From assembly GCA_013397845.1 (NCBI GenBank), contig VZTG01009163.1, forward strand, positions 1 to 64,000: a DNA stretch of 64,000 nt. Direction: 5' to 3'. Positions 32,601 to 44,800 of the stretch are shown one piece after another (position 1 is the first letter of the stretch; each line of letters starts with the position of its first letter). Made by a program: the position numbers and the translations under genes. Source of the DNA: Melanocharis versteri (Eukaryota; Chordata; Aves; Passeriformes; Melanocharitidae). The notes beneath the pieces are model-generated. The model did no database searches and had not been told where the DNA came from. It was given only the letters and a program-made list of their open reading frames with translations.

Positions 32601-35600
32601 AGTCTCTTCTCTCGAAACTCAGCCCTCTGGCCAAAGCCCAGGAGTTTGCCTCAGTTCCCGAGTGAGTGACCTGTCCTATCCCTGCCCTGGGTCTGAGCTG
32701 AGCCATGGAATGTGCTGGCAAACAGTGCTTGAGCCCAGCCTCTCCTCTTCAATGGCAGAATGGGAAGGTTTCCTCAAAGGTGTGGTGTTCTCTGCTCAAA
32801 AGGAACGTGCTGGACTGGGAAACTGCATTAGACCCTGAATTAAACCCTGTCCTACCTCTGACAAAGCTTTGTTGTGTAGTACATGAGGGTTTTACTCTCC
32901 AGTACGTGTCAGCCTGTTGTTTAATACTCACAGGTCCAGGTTTCTTGTTGCTTTGGCTCCAGAGGTGATGCAGCTTTGTGCTGTCCATCCTGGGCAGTTC
33001 ATTACTAACACAGCATTCTCCAGGTGCTGATGTGGCACATCCCAGCTGAGGTTTTTATGCAAGAGCTGCCATGCCAGCTCCTCACCTCCCATAGCAGGAC
33101 TGTGGTTGGGTTTTTTTGTGGCTCACCTGTTATTTAAGTTGTATCTTTAATACCTCTCTTCAAGAGAAGGAAGGCTTTGGATACCATTCTCTGTGTTAGC
33201 AAAGGGTGATTTGCATTATGACGTTATCTAGGGCTGAAAATTATGACTAATTTGATTACAGTCTCTACTGGCTCTGTTTCTGATATATTTAACAAATTAT
33301 TGAGTGTGCCTGGAAATGAGGAAGGCCGGGCAGGCTGTGCTGCAGGGAGTCTCTGGATTTCTTGGATTCTGTTTTGTTTTCAGGTTGCAAGTGGTCAGAG
33401 GGTGGCACAGGCCCTGCCTTTGAGCCAGACAAGGTCAGCCACCTGGTCACCTGGCAGGACAGCCGCTGCAGCCCCACCTTCCTGTCTTCTCTTCCTCTGC
33501 CACAGTCACACGTGAGCCTGGCCACAGGATTTGGATGTCCCACAGTCTACTGGTATTTAAAGAACAGGTATATTGCTGCTCAAAAGGCTTTTTCTCATCT
33601 GGAATTTATGTGACAGTTAGTATTCCTGCAGCATGTTAATCCTGCTACAGGCTGAGGGGCTGCGCTTCTCTGTAATCATAATCTTAATTAAGTAGTCAAA
33701 GAATATTTAAAATGGCAGTATTTAATATAAACTATATGCAATTAAGCATGCATGACCTCATAAAAATACTGCAGATCTCTAATAAAAGGGTAAGCTTTTG
33801 CCCATATAGGAACAGAAGCCTTAAAATATCATAGAATAATTCTAGTCCATCATACTGCTCAGAGGAGCTCTGCTAATGCAGTTTGAACGTTTTGCTTTGT
33901 GGAAAGTACAGACATGCCTAAAACAGTAACACAGTTGCTTGGTCTGGTTGCTGCCAGATGCTGAAACAGAGTCTCTAAATTAATTTCAGTTCCTTCCTTC
34001 CTCAGACACTGAGACACATCCTCATGAGGTGACACAAATGCTCTGCTTTGTCGTGGCATGTTCGCAGAGGATATAATTTTTCATTTATGACTTGGCATCG
34101 GCAAGATTTGCTCTTCAGTTTCAACTTTCTCAAAGAGCCAATCTCTTCCTCTGCAATGAGTTCAAGTTCAATAAGTGGGGAAAAAATTATTAGATCTTGT
34201 TTTTTTCCAGTCTGTGTCCAGCAAATATATGGAGCATGGTGTGATCTTACTTTAGAGCTGCATAAGTCATGAGTCCAGCTGCTTTGTTTTGCTTCACTGT
34301 TTAGTACATTTCCATTCATATAATTTGTGGATCCCAGAGCAAGTGGGAATTTACCTACTTTTCAATAGTGCTCCAGGATCAACAAAGTGCTGTTTTATTT
34401 CACACAAACAATTACTACTTTCCTGGTAATTTTTTCAATGCTGTGCTTTTGAACCTAGACAACCCATTCCTTAAAGCTGCTCTCTCTCCATCTTCCATCT
34501 GGAGATAAGTATTGCTGCAGCTTGGATAACAAATTCCATTTAAAAAACCAAACCGAAACAATAAAATGCAGGTTGATCACTGAGGTGGCTGCTTAATTTT
34601 TAAATGGGCCCACATGTCTGAAGTTCCCCATAGCAATGAAAGTTGTCTTGCTCTCAGTGCCTTAAAGCAAAAACCTCTCTTTTTTTTTTTTTTGTTTTTC
34701 AAACATCTTGTTTAAAAGTCCAGATTTTCTGAAGGCTTATGATGCAGCTGGCACTATCCAGGACTATGTGGTTGCCATGTTGTGTGACCTGAAGAAGCCA
34801 CTCATGTCTGTCCAGAATGCTGCCAGCTGGGGATATTTTAACTGCAGAAACAAGAGCTGGAATACTGACATGTAAGTGCTGAGGCCATGCAGTGGGGTTT
34901 GTGCACTGCTTGTGTCAGGCAGTGTGAGCACCTCTTTGGGCCCTGAGTGTTGATGTGCTGCACATAAAAAGGATTGAAAGTTACTCCTAATCAATTGTGG
35001 CCTGTACTGAAGAGCTATTGAGAGTTTGCTCTGTTTAAATCTGATAAAATCTGGCCCAGTATTTCTGAAAATACCTACAAACAGCAGAGCTCAGAGACTC
35101 ATCAGTGATTCCAAGCTGTTCTCTCCCTTTCTGTGGTGGGGTGGGATGGACAAGTGCAGCCACAGTGTTACCTGTGCCATGGTAAACAGTTACCACTCTG
35201 TAGTTCTTTGAGCTGAGCTTCATAACTGCTAAGACTCCTTTGTGGGAATAATTAAGAGCTATTAAGCTACAGGAAATCCTACAGGGAATCAGTTAATTTA
35301 TTTACTTATCTATTTTAATGATTTGCTCTTTCAGGGCTGAGTGCTAAGGCCTTATATATTTCAGGGCTTAGGTTAGGCCAGGACTCCAAGGTGAAAGATC
35401 TTCTCATCAAGGTATGAAAGAGTGACAGAAATGTGCATTTTGCTGACTGAACTGTTACTAATGTGGTGGTGTTGCTGTAGCACCTGCAGCTGATTGTGTA
35501 AGGCGTTTGTTGGACTTAATTCTGTGATTTGGTTGTGAACTACTAATTGCATGACAACTGAAGTTCTTTGACACTTAGCTGCATTTTTTGCTGGTTTTGT

Positions 35601-37648
35601 GATTGTCCCTTTACCCTGGACCTGCTTGTCCACATGACATCAGTAGGTTAAACTTGCTGAACACGTACTGTATAATCTCAGGTACTCAGATTGCTTAGAA
35701 AGGAAAACTATTTATTCTTCCAGGCTGATTTACCCAGCCCACTGGACTGGAATGCTGCTCCTGTCCAAGACAAAGCTTTCTAAACAGGTGAAAGCATCCA
35801 TAAATCCAGCAGCCACAAACGCGTGGCCAGTTTCATCTGTGACTTCAAAGAGTTTTTTGTAGTAATGCCACACATTCCCAAACTGCTTTCCTCCAATAAT
35901 GTTGTTCTGCTTCCAGACTGCAAAAATCCGGCTTTCCTGTCCACTTGCTTCCAGAGGTGGGAGACCCTGGCAGCATTGCAGGCAGGACAACCTGTGCATG
36001 GCATGGAATACCCAAAGGAGCAAAAGTGGGGATTGCCCTGGGAGATTTCCAGTGCTCTGTTTACTCCTGTCTGACTGAGAGGACTGATGCAGGTATGGTC
36101 ATTTTGGTATCTAATTTGTTTTTCTCATTGTTCTCCTTCAGGGTAGCTTAGTACAACACTGATTATTTTCTTATTTCCTTCTTTTTTTCTTGTGTGTTTT
36201 AGTTCTTAATATCAGCACCTCTGCTCAGCTGACCATCTCAATGCCCCTGGGTTTCCAGCCTCCAGAGGCACCAGATCCTTCCTCAGCTGTCACTTATTTT
36301 CCCTACTTCAATGGTGACTACTTGGCAGTGGCAGCATCACTCAATGGAGGGAATGTGCTTGCAACATTTGTGGGCATGGTGGCACAGTGGGCACAAGAGC
36401 TGGGTAAGTCATTTCAGGGAGAGTTGAAGCTTAAAGCTGAGGTTGATCATCAAGGTAAAAGGAAGCTGAGGCAGAGGAACAAGCCTAGAGCTGTTCCATC
36501 ATGCCATAAAGGGAACAAGGATGTATCTCCTGGGTCATGCTTCCCAGATCTCTGGAATTTCCTGCTGAAGCTTTTGAACATGCTGGGACAGTCATGCTTG
36601 GACTCTCCACATTCATATTCCCTCTAGGCCTTCTTTTGTTTCAAGGACAGAATTATTTTGTGCAAGGATTTTCAAAAGGCAAGGTTGGCAGATTTGAGGG
36701 CAACAACCTCTAATTTTGTGTGACTGCAATCCAAACGAGTCCTTTTGGTGCATATTTGCAGCACCCTAATGGATGTTTAGACTCAAACTCATGGAATATC
36801 TTTCAAGTGCTTTAAGCATGGCGTTCACAGGTTTTATAATAATCTCTTGGGTTTTGCACTACAGAAATAAGGTCTGAAATTGTTCTTTCAGTAAGTACTC
36901 GAGGTGAATGTTGCATTCACATGGAATCCAGCCACTGAAGCTGAAGCCTGCTGTTAGTCCCTTTAAAGATGTTGTTTTGTGGAACTTAGCACAGTGCAGG
37001 CAACGAGGAGTAGCTGTTACTGTCAGGAAAGGCAGTTGCTGTAATCAGAAAAAGGTTTCTAATATTGCATATTCTGGATACAATTGGATGGGAGGATTAT
37101 GGTTCATAATCTTGGACACACAATCACCTTTGGGGCAAAGAAAAAGATACCCAATATTTTGCTGAACAGGTGCATCAGTGTCCATTGTCAGTGTCCACAT
37201 GTGAGATACACCAGACCCCTTCAGACTGGTAACAAGGTATTTCCCATCTGCAGGACTCCAGGTTCAGGAATCTGCCATCTACCCGAGGATAATCCAAGCA
37301 GCCTTGGCCCAAAAGCACAGCCAGCTCTCTGTCCACCCAACCCTATTTGGAGAGAGACACCTTCCTGAGCAGCTGGCATCAGTGAGCAGCATCGGTGCCT
37401 CTGAGCTGTCCCTGGGCCATGTCACCAGAGCCCTGTGCCGTGGCCTCGTGGAGAACCTCTGCTCCATGTTACCTGTGCAGCAGCTGCAGGAGACGGGGGT
37501 GAGGAGGATCCTGGGCAGCGGCAGCGCCCTTGCCAGGAACGAGGTGCTGAGGCAGGAAGTGGAGAGGATTTTTCCATTCCCTGTGGTTTACGGGAAGGAT
37601 GTGGATGCTGCTGTGGGGGCAGCTATGGTGATGTTCCATAGTAAATAA
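29650..37648 (+). CDS. SHPK: SHPK: sedoheptulokinase (CARKL), complete, 472 aa
   Basis: Seven coding exons: 29650-29817, 30976-31117, 33384-33567, 34719-34871, 35917-36092, 36203-36403, 37254-37648. They total 1419 nt with consistent phases. SHPK is a cytosolic FGGY-family kinase that makes sedoheptulose 7-phosphate from sedoheptulose and ATP, feeding the pentose phosphate pathway and modulating macrophage metabolism in mammals. Visible are the N-terminal phosphate motif GIDLGTTSVKAA, the sugar-site motif SGQMHGVVFW, TWQDSRC, the catalytic-base motif ALGDFQ (Asp259), and the C-terminal nucleotide motif GSGSALARN (429-437). Length is close to human (478 aa). In-frame ATGs exist at 29581 and 29593, but 29650 (MAAAGG) matches the mammalian start. 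AATAAA at 37644-37649 overlaps the stop codon. Confidence 0.97.
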
Positions 37649-37649
37649 A
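37644..37649 (+). promoter_or_regulatory. AATAAA overlapping the SHPK stop codon
   Basis: The hexamer AATAAA includes the TAA stop at 37646-37648. If used, the 3' UTR would be only about 15-30 bases. Alternative AATAAA hexamers lie downstream at 38564-38569 and 38985-38990. Confidence 0.5.
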
Positions 37650-40600
37650 GTCATTATTTGGAATGGCCTGAGATGCAGCTTCTGTTTTTTTCCTGACTGT
37701 ACAGTGGGTTTTTTTTCACTTTATTTCACATGCACTCTCACTCGTTACAGTGGGACAAAACCCCTGCATTTAATGTCTGCTTTTCCTGGGTCTGCACATT
37801 TTGTTGCTCTGTGTTCCCATTTGTGAAATGAGAAGTAATTATCGCATTAAATTTATCTGAGTGACTGGGAAAGATCCATTAACTTTCTGCATAAAAAGAC
37901 AATTCTTGCAAAGCTCATTTTCCTGGTAGGAAATATGTTGGAAAGGACTGGGAGAGATGAGCTGCTGTCTGTAACTCGGTCTGGTGCTTATGTGCACTCC
38001 CTTAAAATTTCCAAGTTTTATCCCCTGTGTTATGCTCTTAGAGTTTCTTTCTTCTCCTAGTCTTTATTTTAATGTTAAAACATTTCTACTTTATGTCTAC
38101 ACGTACGTTTCTTTTGCTCAAATGACACTGGGAAGCAAGTAAGATGTTTCATGTTATCTGGATCCAGTTTCATTCCTAGGAAGTACATGTTTCCACTGGA
38201 ATATGGATGTGGATTCCTCTCTTGCTCATTAGCAACATCAGGACTGACATTTTTATGGTGAGAAAGCTGTGCTGGGTTCTGAGATCTTAATTACAGAGAC
38301 GGCTTCATTTCCACTCCATGTCATGTTTAGGGAACTGCTGGCATATTACAGAGAAAATGTAGGCTAAAAAGGGTGTAAAAATCTGAATTTGTTATATGTT
38401 GTTTTCCCTCTTGCATTATTATAAATACAATTTTTATCAGCAGATCTGCTTTGATTTTTATTGAATGACAGGAAAGAGCTGATGATGGTGTTGCATCAAA
38501 AGCCTTTGCAGCATCTTGGATGCTGCTGAGGACCTGCCTATTGGTAATCTATATTTATGCATTAATAAACAGCCTTGTTACTCTTGAGTACCACAGATCT
38601 AAAGAGTATAATTAGTTTGCTATTAAATAGGCAAATATATAATTCTTTTATGCATCCATAGATAGATGGCACGACTAGAGAGACAGGCACCTTTTGCAAA
38701 ACAAAAGACAGATAATGTAATTGAATAATTTCCTATTCTACCCAAAATCTCAGCAAGTCTGGGGGTTGCTCCCAGCCTAACAGCCTTTGGAAAAGCTGTT
38801 TCTCTAGACCAGGTTTTGTCAGAAAGATCTTACGTAAATTATATATTTAACAATATGTGATACAGCTCTGAATTTTTGAGGGTATTAGATCCATCCTGGA
38901 TTAGATAAATTGGTTTTTTTTCCTCATGATATTAATGTTTAGAGGCTCTGATTGTTACATATATATATATATGTATATAATTTAAATAAAACATAGGAGG
39001 AACATGAAACAATAAAAAGGCTTTAGGACTTACTGGTTCTCCCTCAACTCTTCTGAATCAGCTTATCTTTAAAATATTTATTTTTAAATCACCCACCCTA
39101 GAAAGGTGTCCAGAAAGGTGACTGTGGCATATTTTACAAAGTTTAGTAAATTGAGTTGAAATTCAAGAATTGAAATTGTGACCCCCAGAAACAATTGCTG
39201 TCTGCTTGTTTGGGTGCTGTTTTTTTTGCGAACTTGAGTGTATTTATGAAGAGGAAATCTGGAGAAGAGTATCCATTACTAAATGCAATTAAAGGGGAGG
39301 GAAAAACAACAGCAACTTACTGCAATTCTTGTAAAGAGCTTTGCTAAACCTCTGGGAATAGAAGCCACTGATGCTTTTGGTTCTAGAATTGGTCTTAATT
39401 ATCTTATTGCTCCATTCTCTGTTTTTCCAGTGAACTTCCCTTGGTTCTAAAAATCATCACATTTTGCAGACAAATGAAGTGGAGAAGCAAACTGTGAGGG
39501 CTTTGCAGTCCAGGCACCTTGGAGGAGGAATATCTGGCACCAAATTCCTGTAGATCAGTGGGTATTCACTGAGACTGGACTATTTTTCAGAAGACAGGAT
39601 TTTTGTCAATATTTGTAAGTTCTGCATGTATATTTCAATAGCATGGTTGTTGGTTATTTTTAAATTCTCTTTATTATTTAAGTTGTGATGTGGCAAGGCA
39701 TTCTATCCAAAAATATTTCCTTATTTATTGTATCAAAATTCTATGTACATGGGTTTCAAAGGGTTCAAATATGTTGTGCATTTTTTAAACAAGGTAATGT
39801 TTATTGGATTTTTAAATAATCCTTCCACAGATTTGTGAAGGTTATTTCCCTTGCAAATTCACACTCATGAGGAAAAGCAGCTTTGTCTTCATTATCAAAT
39901 GTATTACCAGCAGGGTTTAGAAAGGAAATATCATGTACATATCATGTAGGTTTGAGCAATTGCCAGGGAGACAGGATTGAGCCTGTTCTGCACATTTTAA
40001 TATTATATTTATTCTGTGGAAAATAAGTGATTCTCTTTTCTGTAGCCATCTTGCTGATGTTTTTGGCTTAATCCACATGAGTTTAAATAAGACAAGAAGT
40101 TAAAATTATACATTACTTTTCTCCCACTGTATTTTTTCTATATTTTACAGGACTGTTTTTACTCCTTTTTCACTGAAGTAATAGTTCTACTGTAATTTTA
40201 GTATCTTGTTCCAAATGGAAATATTTTTATTTCTTATTTTTAGGACACTTAAGTTAATAAGATATTATGTTATTCTTTCAGAGTGATTCTAAGGAGACAA
40301 AGAACTTGAAAGGTGAGCACGTTAAATTGCAGTCATAAGTATTTTATCTGTGCTATGCTGGTTTGCTTCCAGTAACGTTAAATATGCAAGTTTGCAAATC
40401 GATGTTTTCTTTACATTTTTATTGTAAAAAATTATAGAAAATGCAAATGACAAAGTTTTGTTTCCTGTCCTGCTTTCACAGAAAAATGTAAGTGAGCCGT
40501 GATGTAAATATGAGTTATTCCCACAGAACTGAAAATCCAGCTTTAATGTAGGTTTGCACACAACCCTCAGAATGTTTCTCTTGTGAAGAGAAACAACCTT

Positions 40601-40920
40601 GAAGTGTGTTCATGGTGTTGTTTTCACACTGACTGTACAGAGAAGATTACTGACCGTTCTAGTGTGGTTTATGATTTGAGGCTTTTTAAACATTTAGTGA
40701 CATTCCTGTGCTCAAAGCTGTACGATTTCCAAGCAGTGCAGGATTTCAGAGCATGTCTCCAAGCCAGCTGTGTAGCAGTTCAGATATGATGTGTTCCTGC
40801 CCCCACTGCTGAAATTCCAGGATATTTTGCATTCAGTGGCACGAAGACAACGTTTGTCTGATTAAAATAGGTCGATAAGAAACCAAACAAGAAAAAAAGG
40901 CTTCCTGCTCTACCCTCAGT
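37649..40920. other. SHPK 3' flank / TRPV1 upstream region, no gene recognised
   Basis: An AT-rich stretch with no coding sequence that I can assign. It includes a short (AT)n run near 38960-38980 and several AATAAA hexamers. Non-coding 5' exons of TRPV1 may lie here but cannot be identified from sequence alone. Confidence 0.5.
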
Positions 40921-41135
40921 AGAGTGTGTTATCTGGGAGGGTGGGGAGGCCCTGGCACAGGGTGCCCAGAGGAGCTGTGGCTGCCCCTGGATCCCTGGAA
41001 GTGTCCAAGGCCAGGTTGGACAGGGCTTGGAGCAACCTGGCATAGTGGGAGGTGTCCCTGCCATGGCAGAGGGGTGGAATGAGATGAGCTTTAAGGTTTC
41101 TTCCCACCAAAACCATTCTCTGATTCTGTATTTGT
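40921..41135 (+). repeat. CR1 LINE 3'-end fragment upstream of TRPV1
   Basis: Plus-orientation CR1 with 'gaggccctggcacagggtgc', 'ctgtggctgcccctggatcc', 'ggttggacagggcttggagc', 'ggaggtgtccctgccatggc' and the terminal 'accattctctgattctgta'. It is about 0.7 kb upstream of the first TRPV1 coding exon. Confidence 0.9.
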
Positions 41136-41818
41136 TGCTTGTGTCAGGTTCTGTGTGGTTGTGAATCAGACAAGATCAGCGGTGCGGTTGTTGCAGTCAC
41201 ATCTGATCTGCGGTAACCTTTCCCTCTCTGTTTCTGTGCCTCGTGTCTGAGGTGACACTCATCTCTCAAGGATCACACGCTCCAATTTCCACCAGGCACT
41301 GCCATAGCTCTGGCAAAGCCCTTAAGGGATAATTTTCCTGGGTGCAGGAAGCCCTCTGTGCTCTGCATCTTGGAGATCAGGTTATGGCACAAACAGGGCT
41401 TTTTTCACAACTCTGACAGAATTGTGAGGATGGTTTGTGGCGCAAACCAGTCAGAAAGTAGAGAAGAAAAGCAGAGATTGTTGGGTTTTGAGATTGTTCA
41501 GGCTTTACCGATGGCTGGAGGAGGATGAGGCACGGATTTTAGGCTCAGCTCTGCAGTGAGATGGGCAGGAATGCTCTGGTTTGCTGTCTCCATTCTGGAA
41601 TGGATAAGGGCAGTGGAAACAGGAACAAATGGAGTAGAGGTAATGACTACTAAACTGTTCTGGCTGTGGGCACAGTGAGTATGTGTCCATCTGCCTCATT
41701 TCTGGGATGAGAGCAACCAATCCACTCCCTGCTGTTTCTGGAAAGCATTCCTGGGCAAAGGGAGACTCATAGCTGACTTGAGGTGTTTGTGTCCTTCCTC
41801 ACAGGCTGCTGGCTCATC

Positions 41819-44800
41819 ATGTCCTCCATTCTTGGGAAGATGAAGAAGTTTGGCAGTTTTGACATGGAGGAATCTGAAGTGACAGACGAACACACGGATG
41901 GGGAGGACTCTGTCCAGGAAACCCCTGACAACTCGCAGGGCCCACTCAGCACCAAGGTGCAGCCACCCAAAAGCAACATCTTTGCCAGACGGGGCCGCTT
42001 TGTGATGGGGGACAGTGACAAGGACATGGCTCCCATGGACTCCTTCTGCCAGATGGATCACCTGGTGGCACCTTCTCTCATCAAATTCCACGTGAATTTG
42101 GAGAGGGGCAAACTTCACAAGTAAGTTTGCCTTGTGAGATATGGTTGTAATGAGTAGTTTGACAACTGCAGGCCACGTTTCTTAGAGCATTGGTTGTTCT
42201 GTCCACTTGAGCATGACCGTTTTTTCAGTTTCATTGTTTTCTCTGCCAAATTAAGGGCTGTTGCAACTGCAAGTGACAATAACTGTTGTCTCTTGGCATC
42301 TCTAAAAATTCCATGGATAGTATGCGCAGAATTGGCAGTAGGCCTTAATTCACTTGCTTGAGGCTGCTCAGTGAATGGACGTGGCTCAAAGTGAGAACAA
42401 GGGATTGTCTGGCTCCAGGCCTGCAGTTACACTGCCAAACTTCAATGCCTCTTTGAAGTCTTGTTCTCAGCTTTTCAGCAACAGAATCATAATTTTATCA
42501 GGAGAGTTGCTTGCAGACTTTGTTCTTTTAATCTTTGCAGATGTACCTATTCTAATCAGCAGTGTTTACTGCTTCACACAAGCAAATGAAAAACAGTATT
42601 CTGGTAGTTGATAAAAAGCCTGCTAAATATCTGACTTCAGGTAACTGATGTTTCCCCTTGTTAGGCTCCTGTCTACAGATTCCATCACCGGCTGCTCAGA
42701 AAAAGCTTTCAGATTTTATGACCGCAGAAGGATCTTTGATGCTGTAGCCCAAGGCAACACAAAGGACCTCAGTGACCTGCTGCTCTACCTTAATAGAACC
42801 TTCAAGCATCTCACAGATGAGGAGTTCAAAGGTACCCTTTAGTGTCACATACCTTGAGTTGCCCTCTTCTTCTTCCAGTAGTGCTCCTGAGATGAAAACA
42901 AAAAAAAGATAATTATGTTACATGTCTGCAGGAGGTCCTTTAATGGCCCTATTGATTGGGCAACCCATTGATTGGAAGGTTCCAGGAGCTGAAATTTTCT
43001 GTGAAGCACTAAATGAGGTTTCTTGTCTTTTGAAAAGAACCTCGTTAATTCCTGCTTGCCTGGATATAGATGGGAGGTTTGTAATCACTTGTATATACCT
43101 GCAATTTTTTGTGTTACAGAGCCTGAAACTGGGAAAACCTGCTTACTGAAAGCCATGCTGAATCTACATGATGGGAAAAATGATACCATTCCCTTGCTGC
43201 TGGATATTGCGAGGAAAACTGGAACTCTGAAAGAGTTTGTTAATGCAGAATATACTGACAACTACTACAAGGGTAAGAGAAACATCTGCTGCAGTGAATG
43301 CTCGGGGTGCTCAGACTGAAATGGGGTCAGGCAGGGCTCTTAAAGTCTTCTGCATGAGGCCTTGTGCACCCCAAAGTTCCAGTGTGTGATTGACAATCTG
43401 TGCATTTGACAGGGTGTGCCCTCTTAGGTGCAATATTCTGCCATTTTTGATGTACAATGATTTAATGACTTGCACTTTCTGTTTGGGTGGTTTTTTTCCT
43501 GCTCAGTTCTAGAGCTTTTTAGCCTGCAGAGCTCTCGGTTCTGCCATCTTACACAGAGCTGAGGGAATTACAGTGCTGAAAGCTCTCAGTCTGTGCTAAA
43601 TGCTGAAGATTTCTGTCTGATGAGTGTCTTTGTAGGCCAGACTGCTCTTCACATCGCCATCGAGAGGAGGAACATGTACCTGGTGAAGCTCCTGGTCCAG
43701 AACGGAGCAGATGTTCATGCCAGAGCCTGTGGGGAGTTCTTCAGGAAAATCAAAGGGAAATCTGGCTTTTATTTTGGTAAGAGTGAGCACAGTATGGGCT
43801 TTATTGATTGAGTCGTCCTAGCAGCATCCCAAGTGCAAGCTGTTAAATAATCCTGTTCATGTGGGACTGGAGGCTCAGAAGTACCAGATGGGCTGTTCCA
43901 CCTTTAGGCCAAATATTTCCTCCCAAAGACTGAGCTTGTAACGAAACACAGTTGGTAGCTGATGGTGTTCAGTGTGAGCCTGGTGTCAGCTTTCCTTTGT
44001 TCTCTGAGCACTGTATCCTTTGTAACCTGCTCCTGTCCTGGCAGGATTTTTTTAAGCAGCTGTGTTTCTGTGGTGTAGTTAAACCAAAGAAAACCTATTC
44101 TAACAGCTATCACAAGAATTGGTGCTGTTCCAGACAGAGAAATTAATCTTTTCTCATGGTGAAAACAATGTGATGGTTCTGTTTATGCACCTCTAGTTCT
44201 GGGCTTTCTGACCACTCCTTCCCATTGCTTGCCATAGGAGAGCTGCCTTTGTCCCTGGCTGCCTGCACCAACCAGCTCTGCATTGTGAAATTCCTCCTGG
44301 AGAATCCCTACCAGGCAGCCAACATCACTGCTGAGGACTCCATGGGCAACATGGTCCTGCACACGCTGGTGGAGATTGCAGATAACACCAAGGATAACAC
44401 CAAATTTGTAACCAAGATGTATAATAACATATTGATCCTTGGGGCCAAAATTAATCCCATCCTCAAGCTGGAAGAACTCACCAACAAGAAAGGGCTGACT
44501 CCTTTAACTCTGGCAGCTAAAACAGGGAAGATAGGGGTAGGTGAACAAAGGTGTTTGACTGTCCCATTGCTGTATCACATTACAGAGAGAACATGTAAAA
44601 TATCTATGCAGAATGGATTTTAGAACTTTTATTATTGGGGCCTATTTTAGTTAAGAGGAACTGATGCTGCAGTTTAACTGCACAGTCCTTAAAGGCTACA
44701 AAGTGTGAGTGTGTCTGTGCCCAGCTGGTGTTATTCACACACCACTGGTATGCAGGGCAGCCCCAGAGGAAACAGAAAGTGGGTCTCTGATACTGTCTGA

